From assembly GCA_902472555.1 (NCBI GenBank), contig CABROF010000017.1, forward strand, positions 1 to 31,919: a stretch of DNA of 31,919 bases. The letters are read 5' to 3'. The position numbers and the translations under genes are program-made. The notes below the pieces were generated by a model that did not search any database, had not been told where the DNA came from, and saw nothing but the letters and a program-made list of their open reading frames with translations. This document shows, in pieces, positions 7,142 to 14,829 of this stretch (its first letter is position 1; the number at the start of each line of letters is the position of its first letter). Source of the DNA: UMGS1851 sp900555605 (lineage in GTDB: Bacteria; Bacillota; Clostridia; UBA1212; UBA1255).

Positions 7142-8215
7142 TTGAAACTATTTATTTTACTTAAGGAAAGGGTAAAACAGTATGCGATTTCAAACAGGAC
7201 GGTATTTTTCACGTTCTGTATCAGCAGCCTGCTGTTAAGCTTATTAGCCATTGTAATGTACGGAAATACCGTTACTTATATGTCGAATAAGAAGAAAAAT
7301 ACTTTGGATTTCCGCACTTATAGAATCCTGACCGGAGATATGAAGCTGCATTCCGTACAGGAGTCGCTTCAAAGCATATTGGAGCCATGGGAGGTTCAGG
7401 ATACCTATCTGCATTATTTCCACGATTCTCTGGATCGGTCGGAAATCTACTTCCTTGATGCATCGGAAAAAAATAATGTCGGTCTGACCATGCCGGCGTA
7501 TCAGGGACGCCTGTATTTTACAGAAGAAGAAATTCTGGAGAAACAAAAGGTTGTAATGGTATCAAATAACTTAGAATGCCGGGTCGGGGATCTGGTTACA
7601 TTTGGTGAATACGGCCCCTTTGAGGTTATCGGGATTTTTGTAAATTGGGAGAATCTCTGCGTGATTCCCTCAACGGTATTTGAAGACCTGAACTTACCGG
7701 TTAGCACCGCGGATATTATTTTAGCGGAACGGCTCGACGTATGGCAGGATAAAAAATTTGTAAATGCGTTTCTTCCGTATTGGGGCGAGGATGCGGTACT
7801 GCGCCCCAGCAGTATGAGCGGCGATGTACGTTTCTTAAAAACAGAGCTTGCCAGTCATGCAATGATATACGTTGTCCTGGCTGCGTCTCTGTTATTTTTA
7901 CTGCAGTATCTTACGATGCGGAATCGGCGTTTTGATGCGGTCTGTAAAATGGCCGGCGCAACGAAGGGTGATCTTGCGCTTCTGCTGTTTGCAGAACGGA
8001 TTTTATTTGCCTTATTTATGAGCCTTGGCGGGATCCTTCTGCATGCTGTTTTCTATGACCTGCTGTTTCAGCATCTCAGCCTTCACGATACACGGTTTGA
8101 CGTGCGGGATTATGTGATCATCAGCAGTCTAATGATTTTGGCTGCGGTTCTCGCTTCTATTCCGTATGTGATTTCCTACCTTCGGAAGCCTGCCGCCCGG
8201 CTTGCCGGCGAATGA
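7142..8215 (+). CDS. FtsX/MacB-like ABC transporter half permease 1
   Basis: The 357-residue protein has one N-terminal membrane segment (about residues 20-42), a large extracytoplasmic domain (about 45-235), and three C-terminal helices (about 240-260, 285-310, 325-348). This is the MacB/FtsX topology. TTG at 7142 is chosen because AGGAAAAGGA ends 7 bp before it and the first membrane segment follows directly. The extracytoplasmic part includes a short barrel-like block (VGDLVTFGEYGPFEVIGIFV) common in this fold. It is the first gene of a three-gene operon with a second permease and an ATPase. Such exporters move peptides, lipoproteins or antibiotics, or signal to cell-wall enzymes; no substrate can be read from the sequence. 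Confidence 0.78.
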   Translation: MKLFILLKERVKQYAISNRTVFFTFCISSLLLSLLAIVMYGNTVTYMSNKKKNTLDFRTYRILTGDMKLHSVQESLQSILEPWEVQDTYLHYFHDSLDRSEIYFLDASEKNNVGLTMPAYQGRLYFTEEEILEKQKVVMVSNNLECRVGDLVTFGEYGPFEVIGIFVNWENLCVIPSTVFEDLNLPVSTADIILAERLDVWQDKKFVNAFLPYWGEDAVLRPSSMSGDVRFLKTELASHAMIYVVLAASLLFLLQYLTMRNRRFDAVCKMAGATKGDLALLLFAERILFALFMSLGGILLHAVFYDLLFQHLSLHDTRFDVRDYVIISSLMILAAVLASIPYVISYLRKPAARLAGE

Positions 8216-8284
8216 TACACGATTTTTGCGCCGAACGGGTGCTTTTAGATTTCAACTGCGGAAAGGAATCAGGATAAAGGTGAT

Positions 8285-9466
8285 ATGAAAAAGAAATTAT
8301 CGCTTCTGCTGCGTTTTTATGATGGGATCCGTTTTCCTGCGGTCCTGCTGTTTTGCATGATTTTGAGTGCGGAACTGTTTCTGGCCTTTCTGATCGGTAC
8401 TTATCAATACTGTACATACAAAGAAACGCTTTTGAAACAGATTCCTGGCGCGGCGCATATGATCTATGCCATGGATACAAATCCTCCGCCTAAGGATGCC
8501 GGTGCCGTGCAGTCTGTTCTGCAGATGGGTGCCGTAAAAGAGGTTTATTCAAAAAGGCTTTTTTCAGGCGGTGATATTCAATATAATGGATGGAACGCAA
8601 CGGTTGCATTAATTAATCCGGAAATGCTGAGAGATTATCCATTGTTTACAGGTGCGGCTGAATTTACGGCAACAGGAATTGCAGACGGTAAGCTCCAGTG
8701 TATCGCGGCCGGATCGTTATCCGAGCAGGTTTCCCTGCGTCAAGAAGTGACCGTCACATGGAACGGACAGCCCTTAGAAACCGTGATTGTCGGGAAATTA
8801 GAGGAGCCGGGCTATCTGCTTGCATATAAGAACAGCGGATCAAATGTAACTGTGGATGATATTCTGCAGCCTGCATATGCCTCTTTGCTGCTTAAAGATA
8901 CGCCGGAGGTCAGAGAGGCCCTGCAAAGCGAGGGCTTTCTGCAGAGTCATTTTTATATTGTATTCCATGAGAATGCAGCTCTGGAAGAGAAAAATGAGGT
9001 TTTTACTTATCTCGGAGAGCATGGCCATCTGTATACGACTTATGACGATATTTTGTATCACTCCTATGAGGTATCAAAAGAACGCATACAGCAGGTAATT
9101 CCGCTGCCGGCTTATTTATCGGCGGTGGCTGCAATTTTGTCCCTGAGCTTTTCCGTATTGTTTTTATATAAAAAGATGGAAATGTTTTGTATCTTTTTGC
9201 TAACGGGGTGTACAAAAGGGACTGCGTATCGGATCATGGCGGCGGGACTGGGCCTGATCGGTGTACTTGCAACCTGTGCTGCCGGTGCGATCATTCTTTT
9301 ATATCCGCGTTTTTTAGAGCAGTTTGGATTCCTGTACCTTACCCCTTCTGTTATGGGATATTTACTGCTTTATGTTTTACTGCTTATCGTGCTGGCGCTG
9401 CTGCCGATTATTTTAATTTACAGAAATGTATCGGTACTATCGGTTCGCAAAAGGACGGAGCTGTAG
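8285..9466 (+). CDS. FtsX/MacB-like ABC transporter half permease 2
   Basis: The 393-residue protein has the same plan as its upstream neighbour: an N-terminal membrane helix (about residues 18-40), an extracytoplasmic domain (about 45-270), and three C-terminal helices (about 275-296, 310-335, 350-380). The conserved spacing of the last three helices suggests the two permeases form a heterodimer around the ATPase dimer. The ATG is preceded by ATAAAGGTGAT. A 69-bp gap separates it from each neighbour and no terminator lies between. Unlike the first permease it carries a long extracytoplasmic barrel-like stretch (SLRQEVTVTWNGQPLETVIV). The substrate is unknown. Confidence 0.77.
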   Translation: MKKKLSLLLRFYDGIRFPAVLLFCMILSAELFLAFLIGTYQYCTYKETLLKQIPGAAHMIYAMDTNPPPKDAGAVQSVLQMGAVKEVYSKRLFSGGDIQYNGWNATVALINPEMLRDYPLFTGAAEFTATGIADGKLQCIAAGSLSEQVSLRQEVTVTWNGQPLETVIVGKLEEPGYLLAYKNSGSNVTVDDILQPAYASLLLKDTPEVREALQSEGFLQSHFYIVFHENAALEEKNEVFTYLGEHGHLYTTYDDILYHSYEVSKERIQQVIPLPAYLSAVAAILSLSFSVLFLYKKMEMFCIFLLTGCTKGTAYRIMAAGLGLIGVLATCAAGAIILLYPRFLEQFGFLYLTPSVMGYLLLYVLLLIVLALLPIILIYRNVSVLSVRKRTEL

Positions 9467-9535
9467 TGTGATTGCCGCTATGTATAAAAATCTGTCGGAA
9501 ATCTCCCTATCTCAAAAGAAAGGACGGCTGGGAAA

Positions 9536-10210
9536 ATGAGTTTGATCGAAATTGCGGATTTGAATAAATATTATGGCCAAGGGAAAACGCGTTTTCATGC
9601 GCTGAAGGATATCAACCTGAAGGTTGCGGAAGGGGAAATGGTTTCTATTATGGGAAAATCAGGCTCCGGGAAATCCACGCTGCTGAATATTATCGGCTGT
9701 ATGGATGTTTTTGACGAGGGAAGCTACCATTTCTGCGGGAAAGATATTCGTAAAATGAGTGAAGAAAAAAAGGCGCATTTAAGGAATCGCAGCATTGGCT
9801 ATGTGTTTCAGGACTTTTGTCTGCTGAATCAGAAGACGGTGCTGTTTAATACTATGCTTCCGATGTTTTTTAATTCCACACCCTATGGGAAAATGAAGAA
9901 AATTGCCATGGAGGCGCTGGAAACAGTGGGAATTGCCGATCAAGCGAAAAAAAAGGCGAATCAGCTTTCCGGCGGACAGCGTCAGCGCGTAGCCGTAGCC
10001 CGCGCCTTGGTGAATCAGCCGGATATTATTTTGGCCGATGAACCGACGGGAGCGCTGGATAGTACGACGTCCGGACAGCTTATGGAGTTGTTTTGTACAC
10101 TGAACCAGCAGGGAATCACGATTCTAATTGTAACGCATGACCGGATGGTTTCTGAAATCTGCAGACGTCACATTTATTTGAAGGACGGGAAAATAACGGA
10201 TGCCCCCTGA
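9536..10210 (+). CDS. ABC transporter ATP-binding protein (MacB/LolD type)
   Basis: The 224-residue ATPase energises the two upstream permeases. It has Walker A GKSGSGKST (residues about 40-48), Q-loop VFQDFCLLNQ (90-99), signature LSGGQRQR (144-151), Walker B IILADEPTGALD (164-175), and switch histidine VTHD (199-202). Its length and the LNIIGCMDVFDEG block are typical of the LolD/MacB/BceA group, in which one ATPase type pairs with FtsX-like permeases. It closes the operon. A GGCC step followed by TTTTTT just after the stop codon could end transcription, but the stem is weak. Confidence 0.92.
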   Translation: MSLIEIADLNKYYGQGKTRFHALKDINLKVAEGEMVSIMGKSGSGKSTLLNIIGCMDVFDEGSYHFCGKDIRKMSEEKKAHLRNRSIGYVFQDFCLLNQKTVLFNTMLPMFFNSTPYGKMKKIAMEALETVGIADQAKKKANQLSGGQRQRVAVARALVNQPDIILADEPTGALDSTTSGQLMELFCTLNQQGITILIVTHDRMVSEICRRHIYLKDGKITDAP

Positions 10211-10280
10211 GGCCTTTTTTCCGTGCAATGCCGCTCTTAAGCTTCCATGCTCAGGGCAAACCCGGGCCTGCACCTGCCGC

Positions 10281-10424
10281 TTACAGCCGCCGAATTAGTG
10301 GCCGCTTCACAAGGGCGGCAAGCGACGAGGCGCTCCAATAATACGCCATAAAATCGTACAGCAGTTTTCCCATAACCGAATATTCCCGCACTTTTCGCCT
10401 TGTCTCAGGTGTGTCGTCGAACAT
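10281..10424 (-). CDS. Unrecognised 47-codon frame overlapping the hsdR stop
   Basis: An ATG at 10424 shares bases with the hsdR stop codon (TAATG). It opens a frame of 47 residues: MFDDTPETRRKVREYSVMGK, then LLYDFMAYYWSASSLAAL, VKRPLIRRL and TAA. Composition is protein-like (mixed charges, an aromatic amphipathic helix and a basic end) rather than shadow-like. I do not recognise it. It may be a small translationally coupled gene of the R-M operon, or the surviving 3' end of a chromosomal gene interrupted by the R-M island. No strong ribosome binding site is present. The remaining interval 10211-10280 holds nothing I can support. Confidence 0.35.
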   Translation of the reverse strand: MFDDTPETRRKVREYSVMGKLLYDFMAYYWSASSLAALVKRPLIRRL

Positions 10425-13400
10425 TACGGTGAATCAATCTCAAAGCCACCAGATATGATAAACGCGCGTAGAAGCTGATCGATTTTCATATTTACCTTTG
10501 GCGGAATTAGTTTGACTTGTTTATGACCTTCAAAGAAGGCTTTTGCCTTGCCCTTATCAACGCTCTTTTTAAGTTCATCAAGCCTGCCAAACTCATTGAT
10601 ATTTGCTTCGGTAAGGTTCAGATTCATCATATTACGCAGTTTTTCTTCATCAAGTCCGAAAGTGCTTGCGAAGCGATGTATCTGATCGTCCTGCGCACGG
10701 TATTGGTACTCTGTTATGTAGTCCCGAAGCGTATTACCATCCTCTGCAACAACATCTCCCCGCTCAATGTCGTGCAGGAAGATGTTTGCATATTTCTGTT
10801 CTTCCTGCGTCAATGCGGCAAAGGTCTTATGCAGCTCTGCTTTTGCTTGCTCAATGAGTTCTTCGGACGAGCTGTCCTGCCGGATTAACTTTAAGTATTT
10901 GTCAAAACGGCTATTCATATAGTCGGCGTCTATGACGCCCGTATCAATCTCGGTCAGATACCCTACAAGATCATACGGTACATCATCTTTACTGCCTTGT
11001 GTGCCGCCGTCATCATCGCCGGAAAATAATTCTTTATATCGTTGGGCTAAGATTAGGAAAGCATTTTCATCGAAGCTGAGGGTTATCTTCAGCGTCTTTC
11101 CGCTTTCCTCGTCCTGAAACTGATAGGTTTGCTTGTCCCACCGGAAGCCTTGAATTTTTGCAGCTTCAAGATACCCGTTCAGATCCTTGAACAGCGAAGC
11201 AAACTTTGCACGGACTGTCCGATCATCAGGCAGTTTTTCAAAGTCAGGAACATTTGCATTCTGAAACAGGCCTGCAATATCATCATACACTGAATTGAGC
11301 CTGCTGAGATTATAGGACAGTTTTTCAACAAACAGCCCGATCGGTCTGTCACCTGAATAGAGCTTGACAGCACGGTCGATATTCTGCTCCATCGTATGCG
11401 GCTTACGGTAATAGCGGATAATGCCGAAAGGCTTATCGGGACCGAAAAGGCGGTTTGTTCTTGAAAACGCCTGAATGATATTCTCGTATTCAAGAATTTT
11501 GTCCATATAAAGCGTGTTTACCCACTTAGAGTCGAACCCTGTCAGCATTTGTTCAACGACAATCAAAAGGTCAAGCTGTTTTTCATGCTCTTTTTCAATT
11601 CGTTTATACTGCTCTTTATGGGCAAGCCGTAAAGACAAATCCTTTTTAAAGCGGGCATGTGTTGCAATTCCGAAGTCTTGTTTATATCGTTTGTTGTAAT
11701 CTTCAATGATTTCAACAAGCCCTTCTTCCTTAAAGAATGCGATGGGCTGTCCTCTGTATTCTTTATAGTCGCCGTCTTCATTACTGATATTAGGATCAAA
11801 CAGGCAAGTGGTTTTCAGATGAGGCATCGCCGTTTTAAACAATCTATAATATTCTATTGCTTCGGGGATGCTGCTTGTCGCAAAAATGGCGTGGAATTTC
11901 CCATTGCGACTGAGGGTAAGCCAATTATCCTTAATATCCTCAACCACTTTGTTTTGGTGTTCCGATGAAAGATACTGCGACTTCGGCAGATAATCTTCAA
12001 TACCTTTTACCCATTTGCCGTCATTGCCTAAGTAGCCTGCCATCCTGACTCTGGAAGCGTCCATATACGCATAGAACACTTCCGCTTTTTTGGGATCGGA
12101 AATCGCTTCTTCTTCGGTCTGTGCTTTTGCCTTTCCCAAAGCAACAACCTTGCGGATATCCTTGTCACGGAAAGTCAGAATCTTATATGGATCGAAGCCA
12201 AGAACATTCTTATCCCTGATACCGTCTGCAATGCTGTATCTGTGCAGCTCATTTCCGAACACATCGGTTTGTGCGCTGTTCTTCTTAGCATTTTCTTCAA
12301 AAACAGGCGTTCCTGTAAAGCCAAAAAAGATCGCATTAGGGAAAGTCTCTTTGATTATCGTGAGCATGTCCCCGAAAGTTGACCGATGTGCTTCATCTAC
12401 GATGAAAACAAGCCGCTTGCCGCTGATGATTTCAATATCGTGCGCGTTGCGTCTGCCTTCTTCATCACGAATGTTGCTCATTTTCTGAATGGATGTAACG
12501 ATCAGCGTGTCTGCGGTGGCATTGCTCTTTAATTTTGTCAGCAAAACATGGGTGTTTTCCGTTGCCTGTACGGTTTCGTTCTCATCGGCAAAGGCGCGAT
12601 ATTCTTTAAGTGACTGCGTTCCGAGTTCAATTCGGTCTGTCAGAAAGATCACTTTATCGGCGTCATTTGAATTTGCAATTAACTGAGCCGACTTGAAGCT
12701 CGTCATTGTTTTTCCTGATCCGGTGGTGTGCCAAATATAACCGCCACGCTGATTCCCACTATCCCATTGTGTCTTAGACACAACATCGGAAATGGCACTT
12801 GCAGCGTAGTATTGGTAACTGCGCATAACCTTCAACACGCCGTCTGCATTATCTGCAACGGTGTAGAAGCCAATTAGCTGGTGTGCCATAGGTATAGAAA
12901 GAAGCGAGGAAGCAATGGCTTTCCAATCGTTAATCGGCTCGTTATTAAAATCAGCCCAATGAAAGTAGTAGTTTATATTGAATTTTCCGTCAGGGCCGGG
13001 GTTCGCGAAGTAAACCGTTTCGTCGGGATTCATCGCAACAAATACCTGCACAAGCGAGAACAGTCCGGAGAAAACGCCCTCATAGGCGTACTTTTCGATC
13101 TGATTATACGCTTGGCTCACAGGCATGCCGCTGCGCTTCAGCTCAATATGAATGACGGGCATACCGTTGATGAGCAACATCAGATCTCCACGGCGATCAT
13201 TTAGTATCTTCGATTTACTTGGGAAAACAGGCTGCTGCACAATCTGATAGCGGCTCTGTCCCGCTGCAATCTCTCTGCGGTCATAGATTTTTAGGCTGAC
13301 TTCTTTGCCGAAATGCACCTTATCGTCAGGATTATCACGCTTAACGGATACTGTTTTGCCGTTGATAAAGCTGTTCAACTTTAGCGGTGTACGCAACTGC

Positions 13401-13612
13401 GTGATTTGCTCAATGATTTGCTGCATTTCTCCCTTCGTAAGCGGATAGTTGTTCAGCCGATCGATCCCACGGTTATTATCGTACAGTATTTTTGCCCAAT
13501 TCGTTATCAAGTCCTGTTCTGTAGGATGTTTCAGGACTTCCTTTTCCCACCCTTTGTCCGCCAGGACCTTTATTAAGGCTTCTTCAAAATCAGCTTCATA
13601 CTTGAACGTCAT
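10424..13612 (-). CDS. hsdR: Type I restriction enzyme R subunit
   Basis: This 1062-residue protein is the DNA translocase and nuclease subunit of the type I complex (R2M2S). Its N-terminal endonuclease has the D...ExK core (GDLMLL with Asp143; IELKRSG with Glu157 and Lys159). The SF2 motor follows: Walker A TTGSGKT (296-302), DEAH (406-409), FTGTP (432-436), and a late motif ending QAFSRTNR. The C-terminal third is helical and should bind the methyltransferase core. The length matches EcoR124-type HsdR. The ATG at 13612 has GGAAG about 9 bp upstream. It is last in the operon, separated from hsdS by an unrelated three-gene cassette and an hsdS ghost. No internal stop or frameshift is visible, so restriction activity is plausible. 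Confidence 0.96.
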   Translation of the reverse strand: MTFKYEADFEEALIKVLADKGWEKEVLKHPTEQDLITNWAKILYDNNRGIDRLNNYPLTKGEMQQIIEQITQLRTPLKLNSFINGKTVSVKRDNPDDKVHFGKEVSLKIYDRREIAAGQSRYQIVQQPVFPSKSKILNDRRGDLMLLINGMPVIHIELKRSGMPVSQAYNQIEKYAYEGVFSGLFSLVQVFVAMNPDETVYFANPGPDGKFNINYYFHWADFNNEPINDWKAIASSLLSIPMAHQLIGFYTVADNADGVLKVMRSYQYYAASAISDVVSKTQWDSGNQRGGYIWHTTGSGKTMTSFKSAQLIANSNDADKVIFLTDRIELGTQSLKEYRAFADENETVQATENTHVLLTKLKSNATADTLIVTSIQKMSNIRDEEGRRNAHDIEIISGKRLVFIVDEAHRSTFGDMLTIIKETFPNAIFFGFTGTPVFEENAKKNSAQTDVFGNELHRYSIADGIRDKNVLGFDPYKILTFRDKDIRKVVALGKAKAQTEEEAISDPKKAEVFYAYMDASRVRMAGYLGNDGKWVKGIEDYLPKSQYLSSEHQNKVVEDIKDNWLTLSRNGKFHAIFATSSIPEAIEYYRLFKTAMPHLKTTCLFDPNISNEDGDYKEYRGQPIAFFKEEGLVEIIEDYNKRYKQDFGIATHARFKKDLSLRLAHKEQYKRIEKEHEKQLDLLIVVEQMLTGFDSKWVNTLYMDKILEYENIIQAFSRTNRLFGPDKPFGIIRYYRKPHTMEQNIDRAVKLYSGDRPIGLFVEKLSYNLSRLNSVYDDIAGLFQNANVPDFEKLPDDRTVRAKFASLFKDLNGYLEAAKIQGFRWDKQTYQFQDEESGKTLKITLSFDENAFLILAQRYKELFSGDDDGGTQGSKDDVPYDLVGYLTEIDTGVIDADYMNSRFDKYLKLIRQDSSSEELIEQAKAELHKTFAALTQEEQKYANIFLHDIERGDVVAEDGNTLRDYITEYQYRAQDDQIHRFASTFGLDEEKLRNMMNLNLTEANINEFGRLDELKKSVDKGKAKAFFEGHKQVKLIPPKVNMKIDQLLRAFIISGGFEIDSP

Positions 13613-13643
13613 CCTTGTTCTTCCTTTCTTTCAAGCGCAGCAT

Positions 13644-13865
13644 TCAAACAAACATTTTTTCAAGCATAGATTTCTTGATGTTTTGGAGTTTTTCCGACTT
13701 ACGCTGTACTGCACGCATCCCAACATCCGAATTCAAATAAGGTTACGGAGAATCCGGAATACCTTCCTCTCGATAGTATGGTGTGACCGATGCGGCAAGC
13801 CCAACAATGACTCTCTTTGACACAAGTCACCAGTCTTCCGCTATTCCCAAGAAACAATGCGACCT
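13644..13865 (-). pseudogene. hsdS ghost: remnants of a second specificity gene
   Basis: Read on the minus strand, the segment begins with a decayed version of the conserved WEQRKLG junction (WE, a TAG in place of the Gln codon, then RK). It continues with a target-recognition-like stretch (VIVGLAASVTPYYREEGIP) in another frame, and after further frameshifts ends with the exact family C-terminus KLQNIKKSMLEKMFV and TGA at 13644-13646. The last 60 bp (13647-13706) match the 3' end of the intact hsdS (14833-14892) at about 54 of 60 positions, including a 26-bp identical core. The remnant is in the same orientation as hsdS, so it may be a leftover of tandem duplication or of specificity-gene shuffling. 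Confidence 0.8.
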
Positions 13866-13870
13866 CAGGG

Positions 13871-14089
13871 TTACCAGGCGTGCTTTCCTGTCGTCATCAG
13901 ACTGTCGATATCCTCAAATGCATTTTCGATTCTTTCGCTGTGGTAGTCCCAATAACAATCATATATCTTCTGCGTTATGCCCTTTTTATCCCATTCGCGA
14001 AGGATCTCTGTTGCTGTTTTTTTCTTGTATGAGGCATATTTCTCAAGCAGATAGTTGAAGAAAAGGAATTCCTCACTCAATGTTATCAC
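13871..14089 (-). CDS. DUF3791-like small protein
   Basis: The 72-residue protein contains EEFLFFNYLLEKYASYKK, EILREWDKKGITQKIYDCYW and YHSERIENAFEDIDSL. This fits the DUF3791 pattern: an amphipathic helix, an aromatic/Leu core, an H near Y, and a closing acidic D-I-x-x-L. The start codon overlaps the upstream 86-residue gene by 17 bp, so translation is probably coupled. Proteins of this family often sit beside DUF3990 genes. In such pairs the small acidic partner is a natural candidate for an antitoxin, which is inference. The gene ends at the very edge of the hsdS ghost, consistent with cassette insertion there. Confidence 0.68.
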   Translation of the reverse strand: MITLSEEFLFFNYLLEKYASYKKKTATEILREWDKKGITQKIYDCYWDYHSERIENAFEDIDSLMTTGKHAW

Positions 14090-14333
14090 CTCTCAAATAG
14101 AGCGAATTTCGCGGATCGCCTGTTTTTATTTCATTTTCCCACATATCATAGATTGCGAGCGGGCTGAACTCCCACATATCGAGCTCATTATCGCAGAGCA
14201 TTGCATATGTTTTTGAGGAGAGAAACAGTCTTAAACCATCCATAGGTTCAATTTTCCGGGCGTTTGCAATCAATGTGGAAACCTCGGCATCGATATAATG
14301 CCGCATATGCTCTTGCATTCTTTCATCCAACAT
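14073..14333 (-). CDS. Uncharacterised 86-residue protein of the DUF3990/DUF3791 cassette
   Basis: This small, acidic, helix-rich protein has an N-terminal helix (MLDERMQEHMRHYIDAEVST) and a conserved-looking block SSKTYAMLCDNELDMWEFSP, LAIYDMWENEIKTGDPR. It overlaps DUF3990 by 11 bp on one side and the DUF3791 gene by 17 bp on the other, so the three act as one translational unit. I do not recognise a named domain. The aromatic pattern (Y, W, W) and acidity would suit a partner that covers an enzyme active site, but this is only a hypothesis. It is complete with start and stop and shows no damage. Confidence 0.6.
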   Translation of the reverse strand: MLDERMQEHMRHYIDAEVSTLIANARKIEPMDGLRLFLSSKTYAMLCDNELDMWEFSPLAIYDMWENEIKTGDPRNSLYLRGDNIE

Positions 14334-14811
14334 TTGTCATTGCCTCCTTAAAGCGCAAAGTCTGGACCGCCGCATAGGTGAGGAATGCGTATTGGTCGGT
14401 CAGCTTGGACGTTTCCAATAACAACACTGCCGTTTCGGCAGGATATGCGCCGGAGAGGTAATCATTCACGATGAGAATTGTGCGGTCATTGGCGACCGGC
14501 CCGGAAACAATATCAAACTGCGGCCCGGTATAAAGACCTTTCCGGTTACTTGCGACATAATCCAGCCATTCCCGATTCGGCTTTTTAAATGACTTATATG
14601 CCAGCCGAGGTTCAATTTGGCTTTCGCCAAATTGAAATACCGATATAGTTGGGATTCCGCTGCCCATCCGCTTGGTTTTTGAAATCGCCCAGCGCTTTGC
14701 TTGCTCAAAATCAGTTGTGGTATAGAATCCCGCGCCAAAATCCAACCCTCTGTTTGTGTTGATGATCCTCGGTTCTTTTACCTCAACATTGCTTCCGTGG
14801 TATAAAATCAT
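14323..14811 (-). CDS. DUF3990 protein, probable ADP-ribosyltransferase-like fold
   Basis: The 162-residue protein opens with ILYHGSNVEVKEP, where LYHGS resembles the first conserved His/Arg strand of ADP-ribosyltransferase-like folds. It continues with LDFGAGFYTTTDFEQAKRWA, the hallmark G-x-G-F-Y-x-T ... A-x-x-W-A segment seen in DUF3990 and RES-like proteins, and ends with AVQTLRFKEA. It begins 18 bp after hsdS with an AAAGGA site, so it is almost certainly read from the R-M operon. Two tiny overlapping genes follow. I infer a toxin or effector in a toxin-antitoxin or abortive-infection module; an enzymatic activity has not been shown by anything visible here beyond the fold pattern. Confidence 0.72.
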   Translation of the reverse strand: MILYHGSNVEVKEPRIINTNRGLDFGAGFYTTTDFEQAKRWAISKTKRMGSGIPTISVFQFGESQIEPRLAYKSFKKPNREWLDYVASNRKGLYTGPQFDIVSGPVANDRTILIVNDYLSGAYPAETAVLLLETSKLTDQYAFLTYAAVQTLRFKEAMTNVG

Positions 14812-14829
14812 AAGATTATCCGTCCTTTC

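Noticed and set aside
10517..13820. Several plus-strand frames of 60-130 codons inside hsdR
   Set aside because: They are antisense to a long, motif-complete gene, have no similarity patterns, and lack ribosome binding sites.
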